64,000 nucleotides of DNA from Fomes fomentarius (Eukaryota; Basidiomycota; Agaricomycetes; Polyporales; Polyporaceae), in the NCBI GenBank assembly GCA_022606135.1, contig JABYQN010000001.1, forward strand, positions 1,426,001-1,490,000, given 5' to 3'. Made by a program: the position numbers and the translations under genes. Positions 55,347-64,000 of this stretch are shown piece by piece; the first letter of the stretch is position 1, and each line of letters starts with the position of its first letter. A model generated the notes under the pieces. That model had not been told where the DNA came from, did no database searches, and was given only the letters and a program-made list of their open reading frames with translations.

Positions 55347-55782
55347 CTAGAAGGGCTTGTCCGACGCAGGTATCTTGTCCTCCCAGTATCCTCCGATCTG
55401 AAGGCACAAGAGGGCGAGGATCAGGGTGTGGTGTCTTGCATCAGAGAGTGTCTGCGGTCTGGGACGTACCACTGGCACCTTGGACAAGAAACCGCGCTTG
55501 ACGAGAGGCGTGACAGACAGAAGCTAATGGTCGAAGAACAGTTGTTTCAGGAACAGCAATTCCCCCACGGTGACCTGGTAGAAACGTACGTAGAGCGCAG
55601 TGACACCCGCACCGGCGCCCCAGAGAGTGAGGGATGGTGTCCAAGTGCGGAAGAACTGCAGCATGCAAATCATCCCGAAGTCAGCCGGCCGTGGTCCAGG
55701 GAGGGCAGGTGGAGATGCAAAGTGGGCTTGCCTGGAACACGGGCTTCTGGGGCGGCACGGGGTGGTGGTAAACGCGAGACAT
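55347..55782 (-). CDS. QCR10: Ubiquinol-cytochrome c reductase subunit 10
   Basis: A small single-helix subunit of respiratory complex III in the inner mitochondrial membrane. Four exons on the minus strand, all joined in phase 0: 55732-55782, 55590-55655, 55470-55523 and 55347-55397, together 73 codons and the stop. The protein begins MSRVYHHPVPPQKPVFQ, has FFRTWTPSLTLWGAGAGVTA as the helix region and ends VPVIGGYWEDKIPASDKPF. That end parallels the yeast Qcr10 end of an EDxxPPxDKP pattern. The first intron (55656-55731) starts with GC instead of GT (CAG|GCAAGC) and ends in AG. The gene is too short and too split to appear as one open frame. It converges on the HAD gene and is divergent to NOP16. 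Confidence 0.85.
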
Positions 55783-56119
55783 GTCGGAGAGCGGGACGTC
55801 TAGGTGGGTGGAAGATAGAGAGAGAGTCTGTGTGTACTGAGCGACTCATTTCGTCTGGCTGGCGAGCTCGCGGGAATACCCGAGGGAGGGCCCGACGCCG
55901 GGCTCCTCCCAAGTAACCGAGTCGCGCTCTTTGAAAATTCCACTTCTCCAGCCACGCTCATCTCACTCTGTCAGCCCCTGTGTACCTGCGCCGTTTACTG
56001 ACTCTCAGGCGGACCAAGTGATCACGCAGAGCCTCGTTGTATCTGTTATCTGTACGAACCTTTGTTGGTAACTCCGCTCTACCGGCTCCAGTGAGAAGGC
56101 GAGACCTGGAAGACGGACG
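55783..56119. promoter_or_regulatory. Divergent promoter region QCR10 / NOP16
   Basis: 337 nt between divergent start codons of a complex III subunit and a 60S assembly factor. It contains both promoters and leaders. No individual element is evident. Confidence 0.5.
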
Positions 56120-57194
56120 ATGGGGAACCCCCGACAGAGACGCAAGTTACGGTCTGGGTCGCACAAACCAGTGCAGCACTCGCGTCGCGCAAAAAAGCTT
56201 CTGAAGAAACAAGCACGTTGGTAATTTTTCGCTGTCGTGGAGACTCGACGCCGCATGGACTAAACGTTTCAACCCTTCGTCCTGAATTTAGCCATTCGAG
56301 GGCCTAAAGTGCTGCAAGAGGCTTGGGACGGGCGTAAAACGGTTAGACAAAAGTACGTGGTGGCTACTTCTGTGCGATGCATGATGGGCGCGTGGGGGCC
56401 AGGATTACGGGAGGAGAGGACGCGTGCGCTGATCTGCGGCTGCTGTTGTGCTCTACTTGTAGTTATGAAGCCCTGGGGCTGGCGGCCTCGCTGAACCCGA
56501 TCGCATCCGGAGGTGCGGAGCGGACGGTGGGCTCACACACGGAGGGAGCAGGAAAATCGAAGGAGGCGGAAGAGAGGACATCAGGATCAACGGGGGCCAA
56601 TGGGGTGCGGAAGGGGTTCGGGAAAATCATCCGCGACGCAGAGGGAAAGATCGTGGATGTGGAAATGGGAGATGAAAACGAGGAGGAAGAAGAGATGACG
56701 GGCGCGGAAGAGGACGATGTTCTGGACGGCTTGGCGGACTCGCAGCTCGCGGGGTGGGTTGGACTGGGTTCGGACCCCCGGAAGGGGAGCGGGCAGGAGC
56801 GAGAAGAGACGCGGGTGGTGCAAGGTATGTGTATATCGAGTTCTGCCGTGCGAGGATGTGATAGCATCACCGCCATCGCCATCGGGGTGCTTCTCAGCCT
56901 TGTCACGGAGGACATTCGCGCACTTGTCTCCGGAATGGCGGGCAATCGCGCTCATGTTTGTGTTTTCTGCTAGCACTGGAGCAGCTGTCAGCGTCAGCCG
57001 GGGGTGGGCGCGTGCGGCGGTTCGCGTCCACGGGCGAGCGGGGGCAGCTGCAGCGGCTGGTGGGCAGGTACGGCGAGGACGTGGAGGCGATGGCGCGGGA
57101 CCGGAAGATGAACGCAGAGCAGCGGACGGCCGGCGAACTGCGGCGAGCGATCCGCAAGGCGGGGGGGTTTGTGTCGCTGGGTGTGGGCGGCTAG
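56120..57194 (+). CDS. NOP16: Ribosome biogenesis protein Nop16
   Basis: A nucleolar factor of 60S subunit maturation. From ATG 56120 the N-terminus is MGNPRQRRKLRSGSHKPVQH followed by SRRAKKLLKKQ, the conserved basic start of the family. After an intron (56211 to about 56291) the block IRGPKVLQEAWDGRKTVRQN appears, then after a second intron YEALGLAASLNPIASGGAER. The middle is acidic (EMGDENEEEEEMTGAEEDDV). The C-terminal domain reads FASTGERGQLQRLVGRYGED, VEAMARDRKMNAEQRTAGEL and RRAIRKAGGF. The TAG is at 57192. Four exons. The assignment is secure from the N- and C-terminal blocks. Confidence 0.92.
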
Positions 57195-58021
57195 GGATTG
57201 TCGTCAGTATGTCACGGACGGCTGCAGTCTGGCTCTGTCTGTCGGACCAATGGTCGGCGGGGAATGTTCCGGTGTGGCTGTACTGTCGAGAGGAAATAGA
57301 AGCTGGCGGGCGGTTGCAGAGGGCGAATGCGAATGCGGGACGAATGGCATGGCATTGTCACACTGTGCAATGTTCTGCAGACAACTCTGGCGCCCAGCCC
57401 ACACGCGCACGCTCACCCTCTGTCACCCAGCCGGGGGCGATTTTCCATTCTGGCCCACGCCCAACTCTCTTCAGCCGGCCAATGAATTTCGAGCAGAGAA
57501 AAGAAGGGCGTGGCGGGGATCAGATCTCCCGCCGCGCCGCGCACGTCGCCCGTCGTCCGTCGCGTTCTTACAGGGACCACGCTCTCGCTCTCGCGCTCGT
57601 GCTGGCCGTAGTAGGCGGGGGTGCAATGGACGGCGCGAGATGCCGGTGGGTGAGGCATGTAATGTTACGGACTGGCAGATATTTGACGGTGGATGACGGT
57701 CAATTTAGGTGTCTGGCTGTCGATGACGGCGCCTGTCTGGAATTGGCATGGGCAGCCCAGAGGGAGAGTGTGAAGCGGCTCGTGCAGCGGCATGGAAGCT
57801 AGAATGCGAATCGACCGAAACGAGCGCAGCCACTGGCCGCAACAAGAACATGGCCCTCTCCCCTCCCAATCCAGCTTCTTTCCCATCTTCTCCACGGTCC
57901 GTCCCCGCCCTCCCTTTTTCCTTTTAGTCCGCGCTCTGTCCTCTCTCATCCCTTCCGTACTCGGTATCCCATAAATCCCCCGCCTCTTCCTCCGGCCACC
58001 ACATCTCCACGGCCGCCCTCC
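57195..58021. promoter_or_regulatory. Upstream region of the Zn2Cys6 gene
   Basis: About 830 nt between NOP16 and the transcription factor. The last 180 nt are strongly pyrimidine-rich (CTCC/TTCC runs), which is common before fungal start codons. No gene recognised. Confidence 0.5.
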
Positions 58022-60971
58022 ATGTCCTCTAGGAACGCCCCCTCTCCCCTTGGCCGCTCAGACTCCGCTTCACCTTATCCGAGCATGTCGCGCAAGGCGC
58101 CCGCTCAGCCAAAGTCCACCCGGCAGCAGTACAGCGGTACTTCACTTTCGCCCCCGACCTCCGCGTCCGCTCCCAGTCCTCATCTTTTCCTTCTTCAGCT
58201 TGTGGCGCGTGTCGTATGAGGAGGTACGCCCCTCGCGCTCCCCACTCCGACAGTCTGTTTGACACGCATATTGCAGGGTCAAATGCGACCTCAAAGACCT
58301 CCCTACTCTCGCCTCCGGCCAACATCCTCCCTGCTCAAATTGCAGCGAACGCGGTCTGAACTGCGTGTACGTCCTCGCTCTCTCTCGCGCCCTTGCGTGT
58401 TCTAAGGGCCCCTCAAGCGATGAGTTCGCCGAGGTCAAGGCCGTGAAACTTCTTCGCCGTGGCCGCCGCCTCCAGAAGGTCGAGTAAGTCGTCTGCCCAC
58501 CAGCAATCTGTCCTTGATCTCACCTCGTCCCAGGGCCGTATATGGCAAGGCCACAAAGGAAGACGCGGATCTCCACACCGTCATCCCTCCACGATGCGTA
58601 ATCCCACAACTCAAGCCGGAGTTTTTCAGGTCACCATTCTTCCGTCGTTTTCATATCCAGCGTGCGTAGATCCTCCCGATCGCCCCGCCGCTCGTCGATC
58701 ACTTACCCACCCGATCACACGAACCGTACACCAGGACCCATACTCGAGCCAACAGAGTACGGCCCTCGGTTCACGGAATGGTTCAACGGCACCTCAGACT
58801 GTCTTCAATTTCCCGGTCAGCTAATCGCACTCGCACTCGTCGTCTGGGCCGCGAGCTATGGTATCAACGAGGGTGGTGAGGAGATGCTCGAATTCCGAGA
58901 TGAGGACATGCAACAACGCAAAGAGCGCATCAACGAGATGCTTCTGGAGTTGCTGTACTTGGTGGATATTCATGGCATTCTCCGTAAACCAACATGGGAC
59001 GGAGTACGAGCTCTGTTGCTCATCATGCCCCTCACTGAAGGTTTGCTTTCTCTTTCACCCCCTCTTCTACCACCTCCTCACCCTATCTCTCCTCAGAGGT
59101 TCAGACACCTCTCGAACGCCTGGTATGTATATCCTCCAGGTCAGACTTGGCCCTCAATGAATCGATTACTCACACATCAAGTCTAGGCTATGTATGACAC
59201 GGCAATGAGCCAGGTATATGCACTCTGTAGCCTCAATGTTGACAGCGGACAAGGGGAATACGTGGAAGCCCTCGTGCGGGCGCGAATATTCTGGTACGCT
59301 CATGTTATCGATGGGGTGACCAGTGGACTGCGTGGTGGGCGTATCGCATTGTGAGGCGGCATCCAATCTGTGTTCCGGTTCACGTCATTGATGTCATATG
59401 AATAACCCCAGAACTGACGACGACCTGACCGCGTTCGAAGCGACGCTTCCACCGCTGGGAAATGATGGTGGCCCCTCGAGTTCGTATGCTTTCGCCTACC
59501 GGTTCGCCACCATTCCCATCCGCATCGCATCGGTATGCCGCGATGTCCACGCCGTCCTCACCGGCCCCAAAGCTCGCCAGCGCGACGATATTGACGAGGA
59601 CAGCCTGCAAGATGCCTTGGACATGCTGGAGCGCTGTTGGCGTGATCTGGATGGTCTACGGCAGTTTGGCGCATACGGGGTTGTGCAGATGGAAGATGTC
59701 GAGAGGTTTATTGATGGGTGGCAGGTGAGTTGTCACCGGAGTCGTCGTCAAGTCCTCTATGCTTACACACAACCTTGTGGTCGGTTGCAGATATTTCTTT
59801 TCGAGTCTCGTACGTATGGCGTGTTCCATTATCGCATTCGTATTAATTGACGTCTCGGTTCGCAGATAATGTCATCCGCGAAGCGTTGAAGCAGCGACTA
59901 GTCGCGCTTCCTGTCCAAGAGACAGCCTTCCTTTCTGAATCGCACCCTTCCAGAGGGTCCAGGAAGTCTGACACCATAATCCGGCTTCACATGAAGGCCA
60001 ACGCGAAGTGTCATGCTGTGGTCAGACATGTCGTGACCATTCTTCGTAGGAACCTAGGCACTTCCTTCTTCCACTACGATGCCGCACTAGTCCGCGATGG
60101 GTGCTTCTTCGCTGGCTTTTTATTGGCCGGGGAAAACGGGACGCGCGACGACGTCGAGGTCTGTCTGACGGCACTGTCAGAGATGCGCTGGGCGTTCTCG
60201 AAAAGTGACGAGCGACAGCGGACTGTCGGCCTTGTATGGGACGCCCGTGCCTCTCAGTCCCGCGGTCAATCATCGCGTAGCAGCTTCTCGCCCAGTCCAT
60301 CGGACAGGACGATACAAGGGCCAGGGACGTACGAAGGTAGCTATGGTCGACGTCCCCTGATGCGTCCGACGAGTGTTCCCCCGATTTCTCTGTCAGCCAC
60401 CACTATGGGTCCTGGCTACGACAACTCCTCTGCTCCAAACACTGCATGCACTCCAGACGGCAGATGGCCATCCGCGGCTTCGGGATCGGGCTCGGAGTCA
60501 GAGCGCTATCCACCCTCGTCTCGTTCCCCTTCCCTTCCAAGCACCTCGTCTTCATTTGCAACGTCCTCCCATAGTGCGCTCAGCCTCAGCAGTGTCCTGC
60601 AGCCAGAAGACGGCGGGGTCGGGCCGTCCTCGCTGCTCCTTGCGTCATCTCGAGTACCTGCCGGACATCCGACCGGGCAGGGCACATACTACGTGCCATC
60701 CTATAATTACCTCTCTATGGGCGAGAATGTGGACGCTCGCCCAGCCCCCACGCAATCTGGCAGTTTGGAAACCTTGTCGCCTACAGAACCATCCCCGGGC
60801 TTCAGCCATCCCACGGCCGGCTTCGAGTACACGGGTGTGTCGTACCCTTCTTCTGCCATCGGACAAGCGGAAACAGGCCCCAGCTACCTCCCGGCGCCAG
60901 CCGCGACGCAAGGGGGCAGCCCTCCGTTCGGGGGCCCAATTACTACTAGTGTGACTCCCGGAGCTTCATAA
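58022..60971 (+). CDS. Zn2Cys6 fungal transcription factor
   Basis: A nuclear DNA-binding regulator with an N-terminal zinc cluster and a fungal-specific (Fungal_trans-like) middle domain. Exon 1 (58022-58136) gives a Ser/Pro-rich start. A 25-nt exon (58199-58223) and the next exon build the cluster: CGACRMRRVKC, then 15 residues, then CSNCSERGLNC (C-x2-C-x6-C-x15-C-x2-C-x6-C). Downstream are EAVYGKATKEDADLHTVIPP, PILEPTEYGPRFTEWFNGTS, LQFPGQLIALALVVWAASYG, INEMLLELLYLVDIHGILRK, RARIFWYAHVIDGVTSGLRG and DVEVCLTALSEMRWAFSKSD. The C-terminus (from about 60280) is disordered, Ser/Pro/Gly-rich, and may carry activation activity. About ten exons. Target genes are unknown; the linker between the third and fourth Cys is unusually long. 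Confidence 0.9.
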
Positions 60972-63781
60972 GCTTGGGTTTGAGAATACCGGACCAGGTT
61001 CGGACCGTGTTCTGAGTATTCATTGTTGTCGTGGCATCATCACCAGCTGTTACTTTGCATGTCGATTGCATCCATCGGACCGCTCTAGCTCTCTTAGCTC
61101 TCACTCATCATTCGCTGTCGCTCTCGAATCTCTTGGACTCTCGCCGGCAACTTACGTGTATATCGTATATCGCTATCCCGTCGTATAACGTTACCCGTCA
61201 CCGATGTATTATCCGTCTCTGTTTCCTCTCTTCTTCTCTCGTCCTTCCGCCGGCATTTTCACGTTGCAAATACTTTCTCCCGCATCCCGCACAGCTAGAG
61301 CCTGATAGAGATATTACATCACATTATTGCTGCGCGCCTTGTCGTTGCGACATCATGTTCACGTTAACAGCCGTACTATATCACCCCCACCTGTTCCTCA
61401 TTGTACGTAGTAATTGTACGTCTACCACATCGCATATTCTTGTAGGGCGCGCACAACCACGCGGCCGGGACATAATCACAATTATTAATTGGCAGCCTCC
61501 GATAGGCCCAGGTTTCTCGTAGCTGTCAGGCCGAGGGAGATCAAGCCCAATGGAGCTCCATGCAACGCAGGGGGTGGCAGCGTCTGTGCAGCCCCGAGAC
61601 GCTGGCTCCGGGAACTCATCTCATGCATGATGGATGAAACATGGAATCAGGAATCAGGAGCGGTGGCACTCGCCGAGCTCGCAGAAGGCTTCCTCGAGAG
61701 GGGAAACACGAGGACAGGGAGAAGGGGCACAAATCACGCTTGGAGCAGTTACTGTCCACGAAGGTTCAGAGTTTGCGCGGGGAACACGGTTAGCTCGAGG
61801 CGCACTGGGACTGGGGCGGAAAGAAGTGCAGATACGCACAGCACACACCCGGTCCGTCGTCGCTCCAGGCGGGCTAGAGCGCAGACGGAGGATTTGGGCT
61901 CTTGCGGGGGGAGGGTAGAGGGTGATGGTGTTGGTGTTGGTTGGTGATAGGTACCACTGCAGCCGACCTGTCCTGCCTTTTTTTCTTCTTCTTGCGCGGA
62001 GGGGGAAGGGGACGTTGGCGCCGGGGGCGCCAGAACCGACAGTTGTGGGTGCGCGGAATGCGTGTTGCCCGCTTTCGGGTATATGAGAGAATGGTATTAT
62101 GGAGACATCCACGGAAAAGGAACGGGCTGGCGTCCACGGTTGCATGCGTGCGTGCGTGCGTGCGCGTGAAGGAAGTGAGGGACGGCGGGCGTCCGACGCT
62201 GGCAACTTCACTTCAATTGCGAGACGCGTCCACTAGCAGCGAAGGACGTGCTATGCGTCCCAACGTTCATCGCCCGTGAGGTTGTGAGACTCGGGATCAG
62301 AGATGAGGGTGAGGCGATCGGCCGGCCAATTGGCAGACGCGTTTGAGCGCCGCGGCCAGGGTCGTGGAGGTTATGCGTGTGTGCGAGTGATTGCCTTTGG
62401 GTAACGGGTATACGCTTCAGCCTCTCGCTCACGGAGCTTCAAACGCGTAAGACGATGAAAATGACTACTGTGTGGGCTGTCACGCAACGAACCCAAGCCA
62501 ACAAAGCGAACCGGCGGCAGTGGGGGGCATCGAGATGACATTCGACGACGAGCCGAGAGCTTACGATGCACCGCCGATGTCGAGAGGTCGATGGCGTCCC
62601 AGACCTGCCAGAGTGGATCTAGCCGCTCATTTTAGTTCATAATGCCGTACGAAGCAGGGGATTCGGGTTCGATAGCGCTCCATTTGGTGCTTTGTGGTTC
62701 AATACCGCCCACGCGACGGCGAATTGACAACAGCGAGGAAGGGGTGGTGGGCTGTGGGTCGGTGAAATCTTCGTGCGGCGAGGTCTGCAGTCTCAACGAC
62801 CGGGAGACCGGGGCGGGTGGGCCGACGGACAGGGTTGGTGGGTTATGCGGAAATGCCGCTGTGAGGGGCGACGAGACCCTTTCGTAAGGTTCGGAACAAG
62901 GGCTGGCTCGCACTTCCCAGACGCGCAAAAGTCTCCTTAGCACGCGCGACACCCGAGTCCGAGGCATCATGCATTCAATGCCGGGACCGCCAGCGCCAGA
63001 ATGCGGACCTGTGCAAAATTTTCAGTATTGAATGTGTTCGGAGTGGGACACCCATCGTGTGCGTTATCTTGCTGGCCGACCGATTGGGTGAAGGATCGCG
63101 GCCTGGCGAATGGGGGGACGGGGCGCCGGGAGTATATTGAGTCGCGTGGATAGGGCTGGGACGAACGTCATAGGAAGGATGGAGGGGAGTGGCAAGTACT
63201 CACAGCCTGCCGGGCACCTGTGGAGAGCGAGGCGTAGAACCACGGCTGGTGGACTGAGACGGCTGAGGGAGTGCCTTGTTGGGAAGGGCGGCAGATCAGG
63301 TCCGGGAAGACGGGCTATGAACAGTGTGGGTGGGTGAAGGATGGCAGAGCATGTCCGAGAAAATCGTCCATTCATCTGCTATCGCTGGTGCCGCGAAGAT
63401 CAGCATGGGTGCCCGCCCGGTGGGTGCGTCGCTGCGAAAGGCAATCGGCTGGATGAGAGCGAGTGCAAGAAGAGTGCGTGGGCTTCTGAAGCATACCTGG
63501 CCGCTGCAGCACTGCAACCACTCACGCTCGACCGGGCATTTTGACTGCAGTCGTTGCGAAGGCGCACAGGCCTTGAACCTTTGCCGGCTATTCAATCTCA
63601 GGACGTCGCGGAGTCCGACTATCAGTCCTCTCCCACTTGCCGATCCCTCGGGGTTAGTCTCAGTTTAGGTCGCCCATTACGTAAGCCCTCCTCCACCCGC
63701 GCCAGCAACCACGATACTTCCGCAGTCGGCCAAGCCAAATCTGGCCCCGGGGTGCACACAAGCGGCACTTCTACAGCCTCA
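60972..63781. other. Gene-poor stretch at the right end
   Basis: 2.8 kb without a convincing gene. 60972-61500 is pyrimidine-rich and is probably the 3' region of the transcription factor. The minus frames 61654-62211, 62632-62970 and 63064-63375 are Arg/Pro/Ser-rich without motif. A short GCGT/GCGC repeat lies at about 62145-62165 and a T-rich tract at 61978-61994. It could belong to the promoter of the possible gene at 63782. Confidence 0.4.
62145..62166. repeat. Short GCGT tandem repeat
   Basis: Four to five consecutive GCGT units followed by GCGCGTG in non-coding sequence. It is a simple repeat of about 20 nt with no recognised role. Confidence 0.7.
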
Positions 63782-64000
63782 ATGGCTCCGACGCTCTCAG
63801 CCTCATACCACCACCATCATGTTCTGTGAGTCTCCCTCTCTTCGCAATCCGTGCCTATCGCTCACCAGCAGCACAGTCTGCTTACCCATAGTTTGTGCGT
63901 GTCCGGTCGGCTGTGCCACGCTCCGATGACAGCGCTCGGAGCACGTTCCTAACTTACTCCGTGTTTTAGTTGGCTGCCCCACTCGCATGAAGCCGGAGGG
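63782..64000 (+). CDS. Possible 5' end of a gene cut by the window edge
   Basis: An ATG at 63782 opens MAPTLSASYHHHHV with four consecutive His. A good donor GTGAGT lies at 63826, a CTAAC branch-like sequence just before the acceptor, and a TTTTAG acceptor ends at 63969. Splicing would continue the frame as LWLPHSHEAGG to the window end. A preceding pyrimidine-rich leader fits a promoter. The evidence is only one plausible intron and open frame; the function is unknown. Confidence 0.35.

Noticed and set aside
56463..56945. 160-codon minus-strand frame
   Set aside because: Antisense to the acidic middle of NOP16, which explains its Ser/Pro-rich composition.
43207..60971. Secondary-metabolite cluster (MFS transporter, acyl-CoA synthetase, HAD hydrolase, Zn2Cys6 factor)
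   Set aside because: No polyketide, peptide or terpene synthase, P450 or methyltransferase is present, and housekeeping genes (PEF1, QCR10, NOP16) lie between. The grouping is better explained by chance.
61654..62211. 185-codon minus-strand frame
   Set aside because: Arg/Pro/Ser-rich without motif, in simple-sequence-containing DNA; no splice links.

Overview
The window is nuclear DNA of a filamentous fungus, most likely a basidiomycete of the Agaricomycetes type. The genes are packed on both strands and split by many short introns (about 50 to 75 nt, GT-AG). They include fungal-specific families: a Zn2Cys6 regulator, Sfi1, a Gid2/Rmd5 ligase, Mrp21, Qcr10 and a Yat-type amino-acid permease. 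All CDS coordinates here are start-codon to stop-codon spans with introns inside, because I followed splice sites by hand. There is no prokaryotic feature, no CRISPR array, no rRNA or tRNA that I can recognise, and no transposon with a recognisable coding region.

Layout from left to right. 1-1910 has no recognisable gene. 1911-3359 is the alpha subunit of eIF2B (GCN3), apparently with a 1-nt contraction in a C run. 3360-7082 is sparse, with one doubtful long ORF. POP4 (RNase P/MRP) at 7083-8359 converges on a CTK2/cyclin-K-like cyclin (8916-10090, minus). 10091-17342 is the accessory-like part: one lineage-specific gene of unknown function (12172-14113, minus), a possible short relative of it at 10778, a GGGA microsatellite and otherwise ORF-poor DNA. 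From 17343 to 48974 follows a dense housekeeping block: mitochondrial ribosomal protein Mrp21, the RWD protein Gir2, a YheT/EEB1-type alpha/beta hydrolase, a SmgGDS-like armadillo protein, BET2 (Rab geranylgeranyltransferase beta), a peroxisomal enoyl-CoA isomerase, an amino-acid permease, a pirin, NSA1, RMD5/GID2, SFI1, a PIG-Y-like small membrane protein, an uncharacterised Pro/Ser-rich protein, an MFS transporter and a long-chain acyl-CoA synthetase. 48975-50905 is gene-poor. The right end holds peflin (PEF1), a HAD hydrolase ending in SKL, QCR10, NOP16 and a Zn2Cys6 transcription factor (58022-60971). After that come 2.8 kb without a convincing gene and possibly the first exon of another gene at 63782.

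The genes do not form a metabolic cluster. Recurrent themes are translation and ribosome assembly (eIF2B alpha, POP4, NSA1, NOP16, MRP21, GIR2), small-GTPase prenylation and handling (BET2 next to a SmgGDS homologue), mitochondria (QCR10, MRP21) and fatty-acid/peroxisome enzymes (isomerase ending HKL, acyl-CoA synthetase ending TKL, HAD hydrolase ending SKL). I found no clearly novel defence or mobile system. The most useful observations are the apparent frame break in eIF2B alpha, a GC-AG intron in QCR10, a 25-nt micro-exon in the zinc cluster, a possible alternative mitochondrial N-terminus on pirin, the adjacent GTPase-handling genes and the orphan family gene at 12-14 kb.
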